Notes: generated by a model not told the origin, from the letters alone. Positions 46,696-57,393 are shown, counted from the first letter of the stretch. The stretch is DNA of 64,000 bases from Rhodocyclus gracilis (GCF_009617575.1 NZ_WIXJ01000005.1:1-64000), one strand, 5' to 3'. Translations and numbers: made by a program.

Positions 46696-46709
46696 GGCAG
46701 CTCCTTTGC
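46696..46709 (+). promoter_or_regulatory. Candidate sigma-54 promoter of the NafY-like gene
   Basis: GGCAGCTCCTTTGC has GG (46696-46697) and GC (46708-46709) with the invariant 10-nt spacing and a good TTGC. It begins 5 nt after the activator stop. No matching TGT-N10-ACA was found close upstream. Confidence 0.4.
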
Positions 46710-46763
46710 CGGCGGGCGCAGCGTCTGCCGGCGACCTTCATCACTCGCCTTGGTGAACCGATC

Positions 46764-47588
46764 ATGAACCGCCCTCTCCTTCCCCCGGCGCTGGCCCTGC
46801 GCATCGGCCTCGCCGCCCGCGCCCTGCCGGGCGACGGCCTGCGCCGCCTGATGCCGGTGCTGGTCGAAGTCCTCGGCTTGCCCTTGACCGAGCGCAAGCT
46901 CAAGGAGCTGAGTTTTGCCCGTCTGCGCAGCGCCGGCAACGGCGAATTCGCCAGCACGCCGCGCGCGATCCTGCTGCGCGCCCTCGGCTACCTGCGCGGC
47001 GAAATCGAGCCGCGCATCGTCGACGCGCCGCCGCCGATGCCGCAGCCTTATCGTCATGGCGACATGCCCGGCTCGCTGCGCGTGGCGGTCGTCTGCCGCT
47101 CCGGCGAAAGGATCGACGGCAGCTTCAGCACCGCCAGATCGCTACTCATCTACCAAGTGTCGCGCCAGGAAGTTCGCCTCATCGACCATCGCCCGGTAGC
47201 GGCCAACGGTGGCACGGCAGGCGATACGCCCCGCGATACCGCCCGCGATGCGGCCCGGCTGGCCGTACTCGGCGACTGCCAGTTGCTCTACGCGCGTACG
47301 CTCTCCAATCGCTCCAGCGCCAGCCTGATGCGCGCTGGCATTCATCCCGTCGCTACGCCGGAAGGCGGAGAGGCGCGTGCGCGGCTCGCCGAATTTCAGG
47401 AAATCCTGCGTGGCCAGCCCGCGCCCTGGCTGCTTCGTGCCATGGGCGAAGGTCCGCGAGCCGCGCCGGAGCAGCCGACGCGCCCGAACGCAGCCGTCGC
47501 CGGATCGTCACCCGCAGCGCCGGCGTGCGCGGCGTCGGCCGAGTCTGCCACCTCCTCCGCCCCCGCCCGGCAACCTGCCCTCGCGTAA
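46764..47588 (+). CDS. NafY-like nitrogenase accessory / FeMo-cofactor-binding protein
   Basis: The 274-residue protein has an N-terminal NafY-type helical domain (LALRIGLAARALPGDGLRRLMPVLVEVLGLPLTERKLKELSFARL) and a central NifX/NifB-type cofactor-binding fold (SLRVAVVCRSGERIDGSFSTARSLLIYQV...EVRLIDHRPV...GDCQLLYARTL, residues ~105-215). The C-terminal ~45 residues are Pro/Ala-rich and variable. NafY binds FeMo-co and apo-dinitrogenase in Azotobacter. It sits directly behind a NifA-type activator. No nif structural genes lie in the window. Confidence 0.75.
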   Translation: MNRPLLPPALALRIGLAARALPGDGLRRLMPVLVEVLGLPLTERKLKELSFARLRSAGNGEFASTPRAILLRALGYLRGEIEPRIVDAPPPMPQPYRHGDMPGSLRVAVVCRSGERIDGSFSTARSLLIYQVSRQEVRLIDHRPVAANGGTAGDTPRDTARDAARLAVLGDCQLLYARTLSNRSSASLMRAGIHPVATPEGGEARARLAEFQEILRGQPAPWLLRAMGEGPRAAPEQPTRPNAAVAGSSPAAPACAASAESATSSAPARQPALA

Positions 47589-47977
47589 ACGCCTCGCTGC
47601 CCGAAAATTAAGCGGCGCGGATTTTCCGTTTGCGCAGAGCGAGATGCGCTAGTTATCCATGGTTTATCCACAGACTTGCCCCCGCCTTCTGTGAGCAAAC
47701 GTGACGGTTATCCACCGTTGCATGACCTCACCATGCGATGCGGACGAATGCTCGAAGCCCTGCTGCCCACAGATAGGACGTTGCCCTATTTTGCGTTCGT
47801 CTAAGTCGAACGCTTCCTTGCGGACATAGCAATTGTCGCCCGCGCCGTCAGCGCGGAGAATTGCGTCGCAAGAATGCTCGGGCGCGTGGGCGCCCTGCTC
47901 CACCCCGGCCCTTCGCCAGGTTGCCGCCGCCGGCAGCTGCGCGGCATCTCCTCTCCCCGATTCACGAAGCCACTTCA
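47589..47977. other. Intergenic region with DnaA boxes and a 7-bp hairpin
   Basis: These 389 nt hold three TTATCC-type DnaA boxes (47653-47716) and an inverted repeat GCGTTCG...CGAACGC (47793-47813). No protein gene of credible length is seen before the EamA start. Confidence 0.6.
47653..47716. promoter_or_regulatory. Second DnaA-box-like cluster
   Basis: TTATCCATG (47653-47661), TTATCCACA (47664-47672, exact consensus) and TTATCCACC (47708-47716) lie in the same orientation within 64 bp. They may bind DnaA for titration or regulation. Confidence 0.5.
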
Positions 47978-48907
47978 ATGCCCTGGAAACACTGGTCCCC
48001 CGAGCGACTCGGCGTGGCGTTGGCGATTGCCGCCGCTTTCGGCTTCTCGTTCAAGGCGATTTTCGTCAAGCTGGCGTACGCCGTACCGCAGGCGGTGCCG
48101 GTCGACGCCGTCGCCCTGCTCTCCTTGCGCATGGTGTTTTCGCTGCCGTTTTTCGTCTGGGTCGGCCTGCGCGAAAGTCGCGGCGCGCCGCCGCTGTCGC
48201 GCCGCGACTGGGCGATCATCGCCGTGCTCGGCATCCTCGGCTACTACGCGTCCAGCCTCTTCGACTTCATCGGCCTGCGCTACATTTCGGCGGGCCTCGA
48301 GCGGCTCATTCTCTTCACCTACCCGACGCTGACGATCCTCATCGGCGTGCTGTTCATGGGCCGACCGCTGACGCGGCGGGAGATCGGCGCCATCGCGCTC
48401 TCTTACGTCGGCATCGCGCTCGCCGTTGTGCACGACCTCAATCTCGGCGGCGATACGCACGCCGTGCTGATCGGCGGCGCCTTCGTCTTTGCCTCGTCGC
48501 TGAGTTACGCCTTCTACAACGCCGGCGCGGCGTCGGCGATCCAGCGGCTTGGCTCGGCGCGCTTTACCGCCATGGCCATGCTCGTCTCGGTCGCCGCGAC
48601 GCAGCTGCATTTCTTCGCCACGCAGCCCGTCTCCGCGCTGATTCAGCCGTGGCCGGTGTACGCCTGCGGCATCGGCATGGCGATTTTCTCGACCGTCTTG
48701 CCGGTATTCATGCAATCGGCCGCCATTCGTCGCATTGGCGCATCGCGCTCGGTCCTCATCGGCACGCTTGGTCCGGTGCTGACGATTCTCTTCAGCTGGC
48801 CGATTCTTGGCGAGCCGGTATCGTTGCCGCAGGTGGCCGGCGCCGGGCTGGTGCTGATCGGCGTGCTGCTGGTCTCGGTGCGACGCCGCCCGGATAAGGT
48901 GGCTTGA
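47978..48907 (+). CDS. EamA/DMT family transporter
   Basis: ATG 47978 gives 309 residues with ten hydrophobic segments in two EamA repeats (about 15-145 and 160-300). GLRYISAGLERLILFTYPTLTILIGVLFMGRPLTRREIGAIALSYVGIAL is typical of the first repeat. It is probably an inner-membrane metabolite exporter; the substrate is unknown. An upstream in-frame extension to 47861 is rich in Arg/Pro and unlikely to be translated. Confidence 0.88.
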   Translation: MPWKHWSPERLGVALAIAAAFGFSFKAIFVKLAYAVPQAVPVDAVALLSLRMVFSLPFFVWVGLRESRGAPPLSRRDWAIIAVLGILGYYASSLFDFIGLRYISAGLERLILFTYPTLTILIGVLFMGRPLTRREIGAIALSYVGIALAVVHDLNLGGDTHAVLIGGAFVFASSLSYAFYNAGAASAIQRLGSARFTAMAMLVSVAATQLHFFATQPVSALIQPWPVYACGIGMAIFSTVLPVFMQSAAIRRIGASRSVLIGTLGPVLTILFSWPILGEPVSLPQVAGAGLVLIGVLLVSVRRRPDKVA

Positions 48908-49082
48908 GGCGGCTTGCTGCGGCTTGCTGCGGCGTGTGGTGCGTTGTCGCCAGTCGCCGCGAGTTGAAGTGCGTAACGCGTGTCACGCGCGGGGACTGCT
49001 CTCATGCGGCAGGCGTCCTGCGCCACTTCGATGCGCCCGGTGCGACGGAGCACGCCTCAGCGCCTTCCGATCCCGACGGTGC

Positions 49083-49571
49083 TCAGTGCTGGCCGAGCAG
49101 CTTGTTCAGCAGGAGCATCTGGCGGTGCGGGTTGGGGCCGGCGAGTTCGCCGAGCGTTTGTGCGTCAGATTCCGGATGCAGTCCTTCCCCGCGCAGGATT
49201 TCGCGTACGTCCTCTGGCTCGCGTCGGGCCACCTGGGCGAGCGTCGTGATCGGCGTGTCGGCCAGCGCGTGAATCGATGCCATGAACGGCGGCTCCTGCT
49301 TTTCGCCGAGCGAGAGGAAGCTCAAGGCGAGGACGAGCATGCAGAGGCCAAGGAGCCCCGCACCCAGTCGCGACGACAGATGCCGACGGAGGGCACCGAA
49401 ATTCAGCGTGACATGCAGCACGACGGCGCCGACCAGCAGCCAGCTCAGCCACTCGTGCGCCAGCTTGTTCAGCCCGATGTCGAGATGAAAGAAAATCAGT
49501 ACGCCGGTAACTGCCGACAGTAAAAAAGCGCCAGCGGTAATCGGCGTCAGCCAGCGGCGGTCGATGTTCAT
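49083..49571 (-). CDS. DUF4405-like small membrane protein
   Basis: ATG 49571 after a GGGGAG gives 162 residues with three membrane segments: LTPITAGAFLLSAVTGVLIFF, HEWLSWLLVGAVVLHVTLNF and LGLCMLVLALSFL. The second contains a His (HEW...LH) resembling the cytochrome-b-like DUF4405 family. The C-terminal half (about 100-162) is soluble and contains TPITTLAQVARREPEDVREILR. Function is unknown; a b-type heme-binding role is possible. It is transcribed away from the EamA gene. Confidence 0.6.
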   Translation of the reverse strand: MNIDRRWLTPITAGAFLLSAVTGVLIFFHLDIGLNKLAHEWLSWLLVGAVVLHVTLNFGALRRHLSSRLGAGLLGLCMLVLALSFLSLGEKQEPPFMASIHALADTPITTLAQVARREPEDVREILRGEGLHPESDAQTLGELAGPNPHRQMLLLNKLLGQH

Positions 49572-49677
49572 TGCCTGCTCCCCGGAAAATGAGCGCATTG
49601 TCATCGCCACCCCGCGAAACTCTATTGCATCGCCGTAACAAGCTGTAAAGCCGCAGAAACACTTTGCCGCGAGGGCT

Positions 49678-50442
49678 TCAGGCAGCTTCACCCCACAGCC
49701 CGAGCGCGGCGAGCTGGCGCGTCGCCGTACCCGCCCAGTCGCGGTTGGCCGCCGGACTCGCCGGGCTGGGATGGAGAATGCGGCCGATGCGTACGTCCAT
49801 GCCGGCGAGCGCCTCCTGCGCGCGCGCCTCGGCAAAGCCGCCGATGCCGACCACCCACTCCGGGCGCAGCGCCGCGACGACGTACCGCAGGTGCGCGTCG
49901 CAGGCCGCAGTGAGGGGCGCCGTGAGGGCCGCTGGCAGCTTGTCCGGCGTGAGATTTCGCCCGTCGTCGAAGAAGGCGAGCGGGCACCAGTTGGCGACGA
50001 AATGCTCGGCAAAGAAAGCCTCCGCCGTGCCGAATCGCTCGCGGAAAAGCCCCCACAGGCGCCGACCGCTTACCTCCGAGCGTGTGCAGGCGAAGCCCTC
50101 GACGGGCTTTTTCGGGTTCTCGTGCGCCGGCTTGCCGATGGGCGTGACGATGCCCAGCCAGTCGCGCACGGCCGCCACCTCACCGAAGGGCACGCCGCAC
50201 TGCGCCATGCCGAAGGGGCCGGGGTTCATGCCGAGAAAGACGACGCGCTTGCGCCCGGCGCCGTAGCGACGCAGGTACGCCTCATGCGCCGCCCAGGCGT
50301 AGCGGAGCGGGTTGTACACGTGGCTCGCGGCAGGCGAGAAATCAAGCGCGTCGACGGCCACGGAAAGCTCGCGCGCGGCAGCTATCAGCGCGGCGGCGGT
50401 GGCATTGGTCGGAGCAGCGTCAGGAGCGGCGTGTCGTGTCAT
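49678..50442 (-). CDS. SMUG-type (family 3) uracil-DNA glycosylase
   Basis: ATG 50442 gives 254 residues. The active-site motif FLGMNPGPFGMAQCGVPFGE matches SMUG1-type GMNPGPFGMAQTGVPFG, with Cys in place of Thr, and the intercalating HPSPASPAANRDW is conserved near the C-terminus. SMUG enzymes excise uracil and some oxidised pyrimidines from DNA. The longer frame to 50604 lacks family similarity. It is divergent from the unknown gene at 50603. Confidence 0.88.
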   Translation of the reverse strand: MTRHAAPDAAPTNATAAALIAAARELSVAVDALDFSPAASHVYNPLRYAWAAHEAYLRRYGAGRKRVVFLGMNPGPFGMAQCGVPFGEVAAVRDWLGIVTPIGKPAHENPKKPVEGFACTRSEVSGRRLWGLFRERFGTAEAFFAEHFVANWCPLAFFDDGRNLTPDKLPAALTAPLTAACDAHLRYVVAALRPEWVVGIGGFAEARAQEALAGMDVRIGRILHPSPASPAANRDWAGTATRQLAALGLWGEAA

Positions 50443-50602
50443 GGCAGGGCAGGGCAGAAAAAAGCCAGCAAGGGGCGAAGGAGCGAATGCTACCCCGGCA
50501 CACGCCGCCGTGTGGCGGCGCCGTGCAGGCGGCAAGCCGGCTCGCACGACAACTGGCATACATCGTGCAGATTCGCGCCATCCACACCCGGAGAGCGCAC
50601 TC

Positions 50603-51313
50603 ATGATCGTTCAAAGCCCCCCCAGTGTTGCCTATCGCTACAACGCCAGCACCGTCAGCCCCTCCACGCGGCAAACCATTGCCACGACAGCGGCAATATC
50701 TGCCGATACCGTCACCCTCTCTGCTGCCGCGCGGCAGCAGCTTGCGAGCGAGCAAAGCGCGTCGGGCAGTAGCAGGAGCGCCACCCAGGCGACCTTCGAT
50801 ACCGACAAGGGCGTCGTCAGCCTCAATGTCGACGATTACCTCTCCAGCAAGCTGGACAGCGGCACAGGCGAATTACCGCCCCTGCTGATGCCTTCGCAGC
50901 GCAACATCGATGCGCTGAACCAGTACATCTCCAGCCAGCTGCCCGGCGTGCTGGCCGCACACGGCATTCCCAGCGCCCCGGCGCAGATCACCTACGATTC
51001 GTCGGGGCAAATGCAGTTTCCTGCCGACTACCCGTACGCCGACGCCTTCAAGCAGGCGCTGAACGACACGCCGTCGCTGGCGCGGGCGATCAACTGGACC
51101 TCCGGCTTGTCATCGACGAAGGCCGATCTCGACCGCTACGCGCCGTTCCAGGAAGAACTGCAAAACGCCACGACAACTCAGGCGCAGACGGCTATCTTCA
51201 ACAAGTACGCCGCCCTGCTCTCCGGCAGCGGCCCGGCCCCGCAAGTCGCCCTCCACTTTGATGCCAAGGGCCAGGTCAGCATCACCATCGACGGCAAGGC
51301 GCAAACCGCCTGA
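50603..51313 (+). CDS. Hypothetical protein, 236 aa
   Basis: I do not recognise this protein. The N-terminal ~75 residues are Ser/Thr/Ala-rich with SADTVTLSAAARQQLAS, a segment type often found in small flagellar and surface-associated proteobacterial proteins. The rest (about 80-236) looks folded, with LNQYISSQLPGVLAAHGIPSAPAQITYDSSGQMQFPADYPYADAF and a C-terminal PQVALHFDAKGQVSITIDGKAQ. No signal peptide, membrane segment or Cys is visible. Its closest neighbour is the Nim-like gene, 43 nt downstream and same strand. Confidence 0.7.
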   Translation: MIVQSPPSVAYRYNASTVSPSTRQTIATTAAISADTVTLSAAARQQLASEQSASGSSRSATQATFDTDKGVVSLNVDDYLSSKLDSGTGELPPLLMPSQRNIDALNQYISSQLPGVLAAHGIPSAPAQITYDSSGQMQFPADYPYADAFKQALNDTPSLARAINWTSGLSSTKADLDRYAPFQEELQNATTTQAQTAIFNKYAALLSGSGPAPQVALHFDAKGQVSITIDGKAQTA

Positions 51314-51356
51314 CCGCGAGGCGAACGCCCTCCCGGCCCGCACCTTCTCTCCGCTC

Positions 51357-51827
51357 ATGATCCCCGCCCGCCCCCCACGTCGCGCCGACCGCGAAATCCC
51401 CACAGCCGAGGCAGAAGCCCTGCTTACCGCCGGTACCTACGGTGTTCTGTCGACGGTCGGCAGCGACGGCCTGCCTTACGCCATTCCCGTCAGCTACACC
51501 TACCGCGAGCGCGTCATCTACGTGCACTGCGCGCCCGAAGGCCGCAAGCTCGACAACCTCGCCGCCAATCCGGCCGTGTCGTTCTGCGTCGTCGGCCACA
51601 CGCAGACGCTGCCGCGACACTTCTCCACGGAATACGAAAGCGCCATCGCCGCCGGTACGGCCCGCCTCGTCGACGGCGACGAGAAAGAACGCGCCCTCGT
51701 CGCCCTTCTGGAAAAATACTCGCCGGAGTTCATGGCGCAAGGCCACAAATACATCGCCGGCAAGATCGAGCGGGTCGCCGTCTTGCGTATTGACGTCGAG
51801 CACGTCAGCGGGAAAGCGCGGCGCTGA
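51357..51827 (+). CDS. Pyridoxamine 5'-phosphate oxidase-like flavoprotein (Nim-like)
   Basis: ATG 51357 gives 156 residues with the split-barrel flavin fold of NimA-type proteins: DREIPTAEAEALLTAGTYGVLSTVGSDGLPYAIPVSYTY, VIYVHCAPEGRKLDNLAANPAVSFCVV, and a C-terminal KIERVAVLRIDVEHVSGK. Such proteins bind FMN or heme and some reduce nitroimidazoles; the natural substrate here is unknown. It lies 43 nt after the hypothetical gene. Confidence 0.85.
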   Translation: MIPARPPRRADREIPTAEAEALLTAGTYGVLSTVGSDGLPYAIPVSYTYRERVIYVHCAPEGRKLDNLAANPAVSFCVVGHTQTLPRHFSTEYESAIAAGTARLVDGDEKERALVALLEKYSPEFMAQGHKYIAGKIERVAVLRIDVEHVSGKARR

Positions 51828-51857
51828 GGGACGCGAGAGCTAAAAGAGCGGAAACCC

Positions 51858-53162
51858 CTATCGCCCCAACCTTACCGGCTCCGCCGCATTCCACGGCGCC
51901 ACTTTGGCGAGTAGCGCCATGCCCGGCAGCGCCAGAAGCGCGCAGAGCAGGAAGAAGGCGAACCAGCCGAGGCCGTCGACCAGCCAGCCGGCCGAGGCGT
52001 TGACCAGCGTGCGCGGCACCGCGGCGAGACTGGTGAACAGCGCGAACTGCGTCGCCGTGTAGGCCGGGTGCGTGCTGCGCGCGATGAAGGCGACGAAGGC
52101 GGCCGTTCCCAGCCCGACGCCGAGTGCTTCCAGCCCGATCACCAGCGCCAGCGACAGACGTGCCGCGAGGTCGATCTCGCCCTGCGGGCCGAGCCACGCC
52201 AGCCAGGCAAAGCCTGTGATCGACAGCACCTGCACCACACCAAACAGCCACAGCGCACGGTTGATGCCGAGCTTGACCATCCACAGACCACCCGCGAGAG
52301 CGCCGATCACCGCCGGCCACAGCCCGGCGTTCTTGGCGATCAGCCCGATGTCGGTCTTGGTGAAACCCATATCCAGATAGAACGGCGTCGCCAGTGCCGT
52401 GCACAGGGAGTCGCCAAGCTTGTAGAGGAAGATGAAGCCGAGCGTCAGCAGCGCGCCGCGCACGCCGGCGCGGCCGATGAATTCGCGGAAAGGCTCGACC
52501 ACCGCCTCGCGCAGCGTCTTCGGCGCAGCGGCGGTCAGCGCCGGTTCGCGGATTGTGAGCGCCATCAGCATGCCGGGCAGCATGAAAGCGGCGGTGATCC
52601 AGAACACCTCGCCCCAGGGCAGGCGGTCGGCGAGGATCAGCGACAGCGATCCCGGCACCAGCCCGGCGACGCGGTAGGCGTTCACATGCACCGAGTTGCC
52701 GAGGCCGAGTTCTTCCTCCGAAAGGAGCTCGCGGCGGTAGGCGTCGAGCGCGATGTCCTGCGTCGCCGAAAGCAGCGCGAGGACCGCCGCCAGCCACAGC
52801 ACCGGGCCGATTCCCTCGTGCGGCGAGAGGCCGCCAAGGCTGCCGATGGTAAGCAGCAAGCCAATCTGCGTCGCCAGCATCCAGCCGCGCCGACGGCCGA
52901 GTTTCGGCAGCGCGAAGCGGTCGAGCAGCGGCGCCCAGAGGAACTTCCAGGTGTAGGGGAACTGGATCAGCGCGAAGAAGCCGATCGTCTTCAGGTCGAC
53001 GCCTTCGCTGCGCAACCACGCCGGCAGCAGGTTGAGCAGCAGGTAGAGCGGCAGGCCGGACGAAAACCCCGTGAAGATGCAGATCAGCATCTTCCGCGAG
53101 AAGAGCGCGCGTCGCCAGTCGCTGCCGTGCGGTGGCTCTGCGGGGGGCGTGTCGCCCGCCAT
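51858..53162 (-). CDS. ampG: AmpG-like muropeptide permease
   Basis: ATG 53162 gives 434 residues with about 12 membrane segments. AmpG hallmarks are MLICIFTGFSSGLPLYLLLNLLPAWL, FPYTWKFLWAPLLDRF, and SATQDIALDAYRRELL. It imports anhydro-muropeptides for cell-wall recycling. The start overlaps the metW stop as TGATG, so it is translationally coupled to metX-metW, an unusual partner. The longer upstream frame to 53285 lacks family residues. Confidence 0.88.
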   Translation of the reverse strand: MAGDTPPAEPPHGSDWRRALFSRKMLICIFTGFSSGLPLYLLLNLLPAWLRSEGVDLKTIGFFALIQFPYTWKFLWAPLLDRFALPKLGRRRGWMLATQIGLLLTIGSLGGLSPHEGIGPVLWLAAVLALLSATQDIALDAYRRELLSEEELGLGNSVHVNAYRVAGLVPGSLSLILADRLPWGEVFWITAAFMLPGMLMALTIREPALTAAAPKTLREAVVEPFREFIGRAGVRGALLTLGFIFLYKLGDSLCTALATPFYLDMGFTKTDIGLIAKNAGLWPAVIGALAGGLWMVKLGINRALWLFGVVQVLSITGFAWLAWLGPQGEIDLAARLSLALVIGLEALGVGLGTAAFVAFIARSTHPAYTATQFALFTSLAAVPRTLVNASAGWLVDGLGWFAFFLLCALLALPGMALLAKVAPWNAAEPVRLGR

Positions 53163-53772
53163 CAGCGGGCGCGGCCGAGCCGGTAGAAGACGAGACTGCC
53201 GTTCAGATTGGGGTCGTCGGTCACGGCGTTGCCCTGATCGTCGAAGGCGAGCCGCTCGCGCACTTCGATGCCCAGGCGCTCGCACAGGCCTTCAAAGTCG
53301 ATCAGCGTGAAAAAGCGCACGTTCGGTGTCTGGAACCAGTCGTACGGCAGATTGGCCGAGACCGGCATGTGGCCGGCGCGGATGGCCTCGCGGTTGGCGC
53401 GGAAAGCGAAGTTCGGGAAGCTGATGACCGCCTCGCGGCCGACGCGCAGCATTTCTTCGAGCACATGCTCGGTAGCGTGCATCGCCTGCAAGGCTTGCGA
53501 AATGATCACGTGGTCGAAGGAGGCGTCCTCGAATCCCGACAGTCCCCGCTCGATGTCGATCTGGATGACGTCGACTCCATTGCGGATGCAGCCGAGCACG
53601 CGGTCGGCGTCGATCTCGACGCCGTAGCCGGTGACGTTCTTGGTTTCGCGCAGGTAGGCGAGCAGCGTGCCGTCGCCACAGCCAAGGTCGAGCACCCGCT
53701 CGCCGGGCGGAATCCAGTCGGCGATAACGGCATAGTCGAAGCGTTCGCGGGCTTCACTGTGGGGAGTCTGGT

Positions 53773-53776
<4 letters not shown>
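53162..53776 (-). CDS. metW: Methionine biosynthesis protein MetW
   Basis: The 204-residue SAM-methyltransferase-like protein has motif [25 protein letters not shown] and [21 protein letters not shown], and matches MetW. In betaproteobacteria MetW works with MetX. ATGA overlap joins it to metX upstream, and TGATG to ampG downstream, so all three are one operon. Confidence 0.93.
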
Positions 53777-54900
<1,124 letters not shown>

Positions 54901-55003
54901 GACGTAAGCCGTGAAAAAGACGCTAAAAACGCGAAAACGCCAACATGCAGCGCCAATTCACACGGACCGTGCGCGTAAATCAGGCCATATCTGCGGCGTC
55001 ACG

Positions 55004-55044
55004 CCAAAAAACAAAAGCCCAGTCGGCAATCAAGCGGACTGGGC
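55004..55044 (-). terminator. Intrinsic terminator after the AGXT-type aminotransferase gene
   Basis: On the minus strand GCCCAGTC (55044-55037) and GACTGGGC (55024-55017) form an 8-bp stem with a 12-nt loop, followed by TTTTGTTTTTT. Confidence 0.8.
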
Positions 55045-55136
55045 AGCCCCTCTTTAGCCGTATTTATAAAGCGCCCGCAAGCTGTTCGGTCAAATCGGCG
55101 CTGTGGCGGGAAAACTACGCCCCAGCGCCGTAAAAG

Positions 55137-56345
55137 TCAATCGGCGAGGGCTCGGCGGGCCGCGGCGAAGGCGGCATCCGCATCGGTCGGCCGACCTTGT
55201 CGGGTCAGCGCCGTGGCCAGCGCTTCGAGGCACAGCAGGATGTTTCCTTCGCGGCAGGAATGCCCCATCAGACCGAAACGCCACACCTTGCCAGCCAGCG
55301 GGCCGAGGCCGGCGCCGATTTCGAGGTTGAAGTCGGTAAGCAGCTGGCGGCGCAGATCGGCGTCGTTGACGCCAGCCGGAATGTGCACCGTGTTCAGCTG
55401 CGGCAGCCGCCAGGGTTCGGCAACGACAAAGGCGAGGTCCATCGCTTCGAAGCCGGCGCGCAGCATGCGGTGCAGGCGGGCGTGTCGGGCCCAGGCGTTC
55501 TCGATCCCCTCTTCGGCGAGTTGCACCAGCGATTCGTGCAGGCCGTAAAGGCTGTTGATCGGCGCCGTGTGGTGATAGGTGCGCTTGGCCGAGTTCCAGT
55601 AGTCGAGGACCAGATTGAGGTCCATGAACCAGCTCTGCACCTTGCTCTTGCGCGCCTGGATGCGCGCCAGCGCCGCCGGCGAGAAGGTGACGGGCGACAG
55701 GCCCGGCGTGCAGGAGAGGCACTTCTGGCTGCCGGAATAGACCGCGTCGAGACCCCAGTCGTCCACGCGCAGTTCGCAGCCAGCCAGTGAGGTGACGGCG
55801 TCGACGATGGTGAGCGCACCGAAGCGTCGCGCGATGGCTGCCAGCGCCTGTGCGTCGGAACGCGCACCGGTCGAGGTTTCGGCATGCACGAAGGCGAGCA
55901 GCTTGGCCTGCGGATTGGCCTTGAAGGCGTCTTCCACCTTCTGCGGGTCGACCGGTTCGCCCCAGGTGTCGTCGACGATGACGGCGATACCGCCGGCACG
56001 TTGCACGTTTTCGATCATGCGCCCGCCGAACACGCCGTTGCGACAGACGATGACCGTATCGCCCGGCTCGACGAGGTTGTCGAAGCAGGTTTCCATGCCG
56101 ACCGAGCCGGGGCCGGAGACCGGGAAGGTGAGCGCGTTGGTGGTCTGGAAGGCGTAGCGCAGCAGCTCCTTCAGCTCGTCCATCATGCTGACGAAGGCCG
56201 GGTCGAGGTGGCCGATGGTCGGTCGTGCCAGCGCCGCCAGTGTGCGCGGCGCCAGATCGGAGGGGCCGGGGCCCATCAGCGTGCGCGACGGCGGGGCAAA
56301 GGAGGCGAAGGACGGGCGGGCGGAGATGTTTTCGAGAGCGCTCAT
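55137..56345 (-). CDS. Class-V aminotransferase, alanine/serine-glyoxylate type
   Basis: The 402-residue PLP enzyme has LMGPGPSDLAPRTLAAL at the N-terminus, GSVGMETCFDNLVEPGD, VDAVTSLAGCELRVDDWGLDAVYSGSQKCLSC with the PLP lysine in SQKCLS, and the AGXT-type C-terminal GLGPLAGKVWRFGLMGHS. It transaminates alanine or serine with glyoxylate. The exact donor is unclear. It is a lone gene ended by a strong terminator. Confidence 0.88.
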   Translation of the reverse strand: MSALENISARPSFASFAPPSRTLMGPGPSDLAPRTLAALARPTIGHLDPAFVSMMDELKELLRYAFQTTNALTFPVSGPGSVGMETCFDNLVEPGDTVIVCRNGVFGGRMIENVQRAGGIAVIVDDTWGEPVDPQKVEDAFKANPQAKLLAFVHAETSTGARSDAQALAAIARRFGALTIVDAVTSLAGCELRVDDWGLDAVYSGSQKCLSCTPGLSPVTFSPAALARIQARKSKVQSWFMDLNLVLDYWNSAKRTYHHTAPINSLYGLHESLVQLAEEGIENAWARHARLHRMLRAGFEAMDLAFVVAEPWRLPQLNTVHIPAGVNDADLRRQLLTDFNLEIGAGLGPLAGKVWRFGLMGHSCREGNILLCLEALATALTRQGRPTDADAAFAAARRALAD

Positions 56346-56511
56346 CGGGTCGTGACCTTGACAGTGGGATTGAGTGGAAGGGGCGTGAAAAAAGCGGAAA
56401 TCATAAACCGATCCCGCCGCGCGTGCGTCGGGGCCGCCGTGTTGCCGAGGTGCTCGATATTGCCCGTGGCGTCAGCTGTCGAGTCGAAGAGTCGCCAAGC
56501 CGCGCTCTTGC

Positions 56512-57393
56512 TCAGTCGTCCTCGCGGAGCCGGAATTCAACGCGGGTCTCGTTCAGCGGCAGCAGCTCGGGTGGGTCGAAGGCCTCGTCCCCGTCGCCGG
56601 CGGCGGGAACGGTGCCCGCTACCAGCCCGGCGAAATCGTAGAGCGAGGTGTCGGCGAGGTGCGAGGGAACAACATTCTGCAATGCGGTGAATACCGCTTC
56701 GGTACGGCCCGGATAACGGCGATCCCAGTCGGCCATCATCTCGCGGATTTTCTGTCGTTGCAGGTTGCTCTGCGAGCCGCAGAGGTTGCACGGGATGATC
56801 GGGAATTCCATGCCGCGCGCGAAAGCGGCGATGTCGGCTTCCGAGGCATAGGCGAGCGGTCGGATGACGATGTGCGCGCCGTCGTCGGTGACGAGCTTGG
56901 GCGGCATCGCTTTCAGCTTGGCGGCGAAGAGCAGGTTGAGGAAGAGCGTGTGCACGATGTCGTCGCGGTGATGGCCGAGGGCGATCTTGTTGCAGCCGAG
57001 TTCCTTGGCGACGCGGTAGATGACGCCACGACGCAGGCGCGAACACAGCGAGCAGGTCGTCTTGCCTTCGGGAATCTTCTCTTTGACGATCGAGTAGGTG
57101 TCCTGCTCCTCGATGCGGAAGTCGACGCCGATCGATTTGAAGTAAGCCGGCAGGATGTCGGCGGGAAAGCCGGGCTGCTTCTGGTCGAGATTCATCGCGA
57201 TCAGACGGAATTTCACCGGCGCGCGCTGTTGCAGGTGCATCAGCAAAGACAGCAGTGTGTACGAATCCTTGCCGCCGGAGACGCAGACGAGGACGGTGTC
57301 ACCGTCTTCGATCATCGAGTAGTCGGCGATGGCGCGGCCGACGTCGCCGAGCAGGCGCTTTTGCAGGCGTTGGACGTTACGGGAAAGAGGCAT
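56512..57393 (-). CDS. ttcA: tRNA 2-thiocytidine(32) synthetase TtcA
   Basis: ATG 57393 gives 293 residues starting [25 protein letters not shown]. The PP-loop is SGGKDSYTL; two Cys pairs in [11 protein letters not shown] and [14 protein letters not shown] hold the iron-sulfur cluster. It thiolates C32 of certain tRNAs. The long frame upstream to 57795 is in the wrong place to be part of it. Confidence 0.94.
   Translation of the reverse strand: MPLSRNVQRLQKRLLGDVGRAIADYSMIEDGDTVLVCVSGGKDSYTLLSLLMHLQQRAPVKFRLIAMNLDQKQPGFPADILPAYFKSIGVDFRIEEQDTYSIVKEKIPEGKTTCSLCSRLRRGVIYRVAKELGCNKIALGHHRDDIVHTLFLNLLFAAKLKAMPPKLVTDDGAHIVIRPLAYASEADIAAFARGMEFPIIPCNLCGSQSNLQRQKIREMMADWDRRYPGRTEAVFTALQNVVPSHLADTSLYDFAGLVAGTVPAAGDGDEAFDPPELLPLNETRVEFRLREDD

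Noticed and set aside
54901..55003. SAM-type riboswitch upstream of metX
   Set aside because: No conserved core could be found; only the terminator of the upstream aminotransferase gene is clear.
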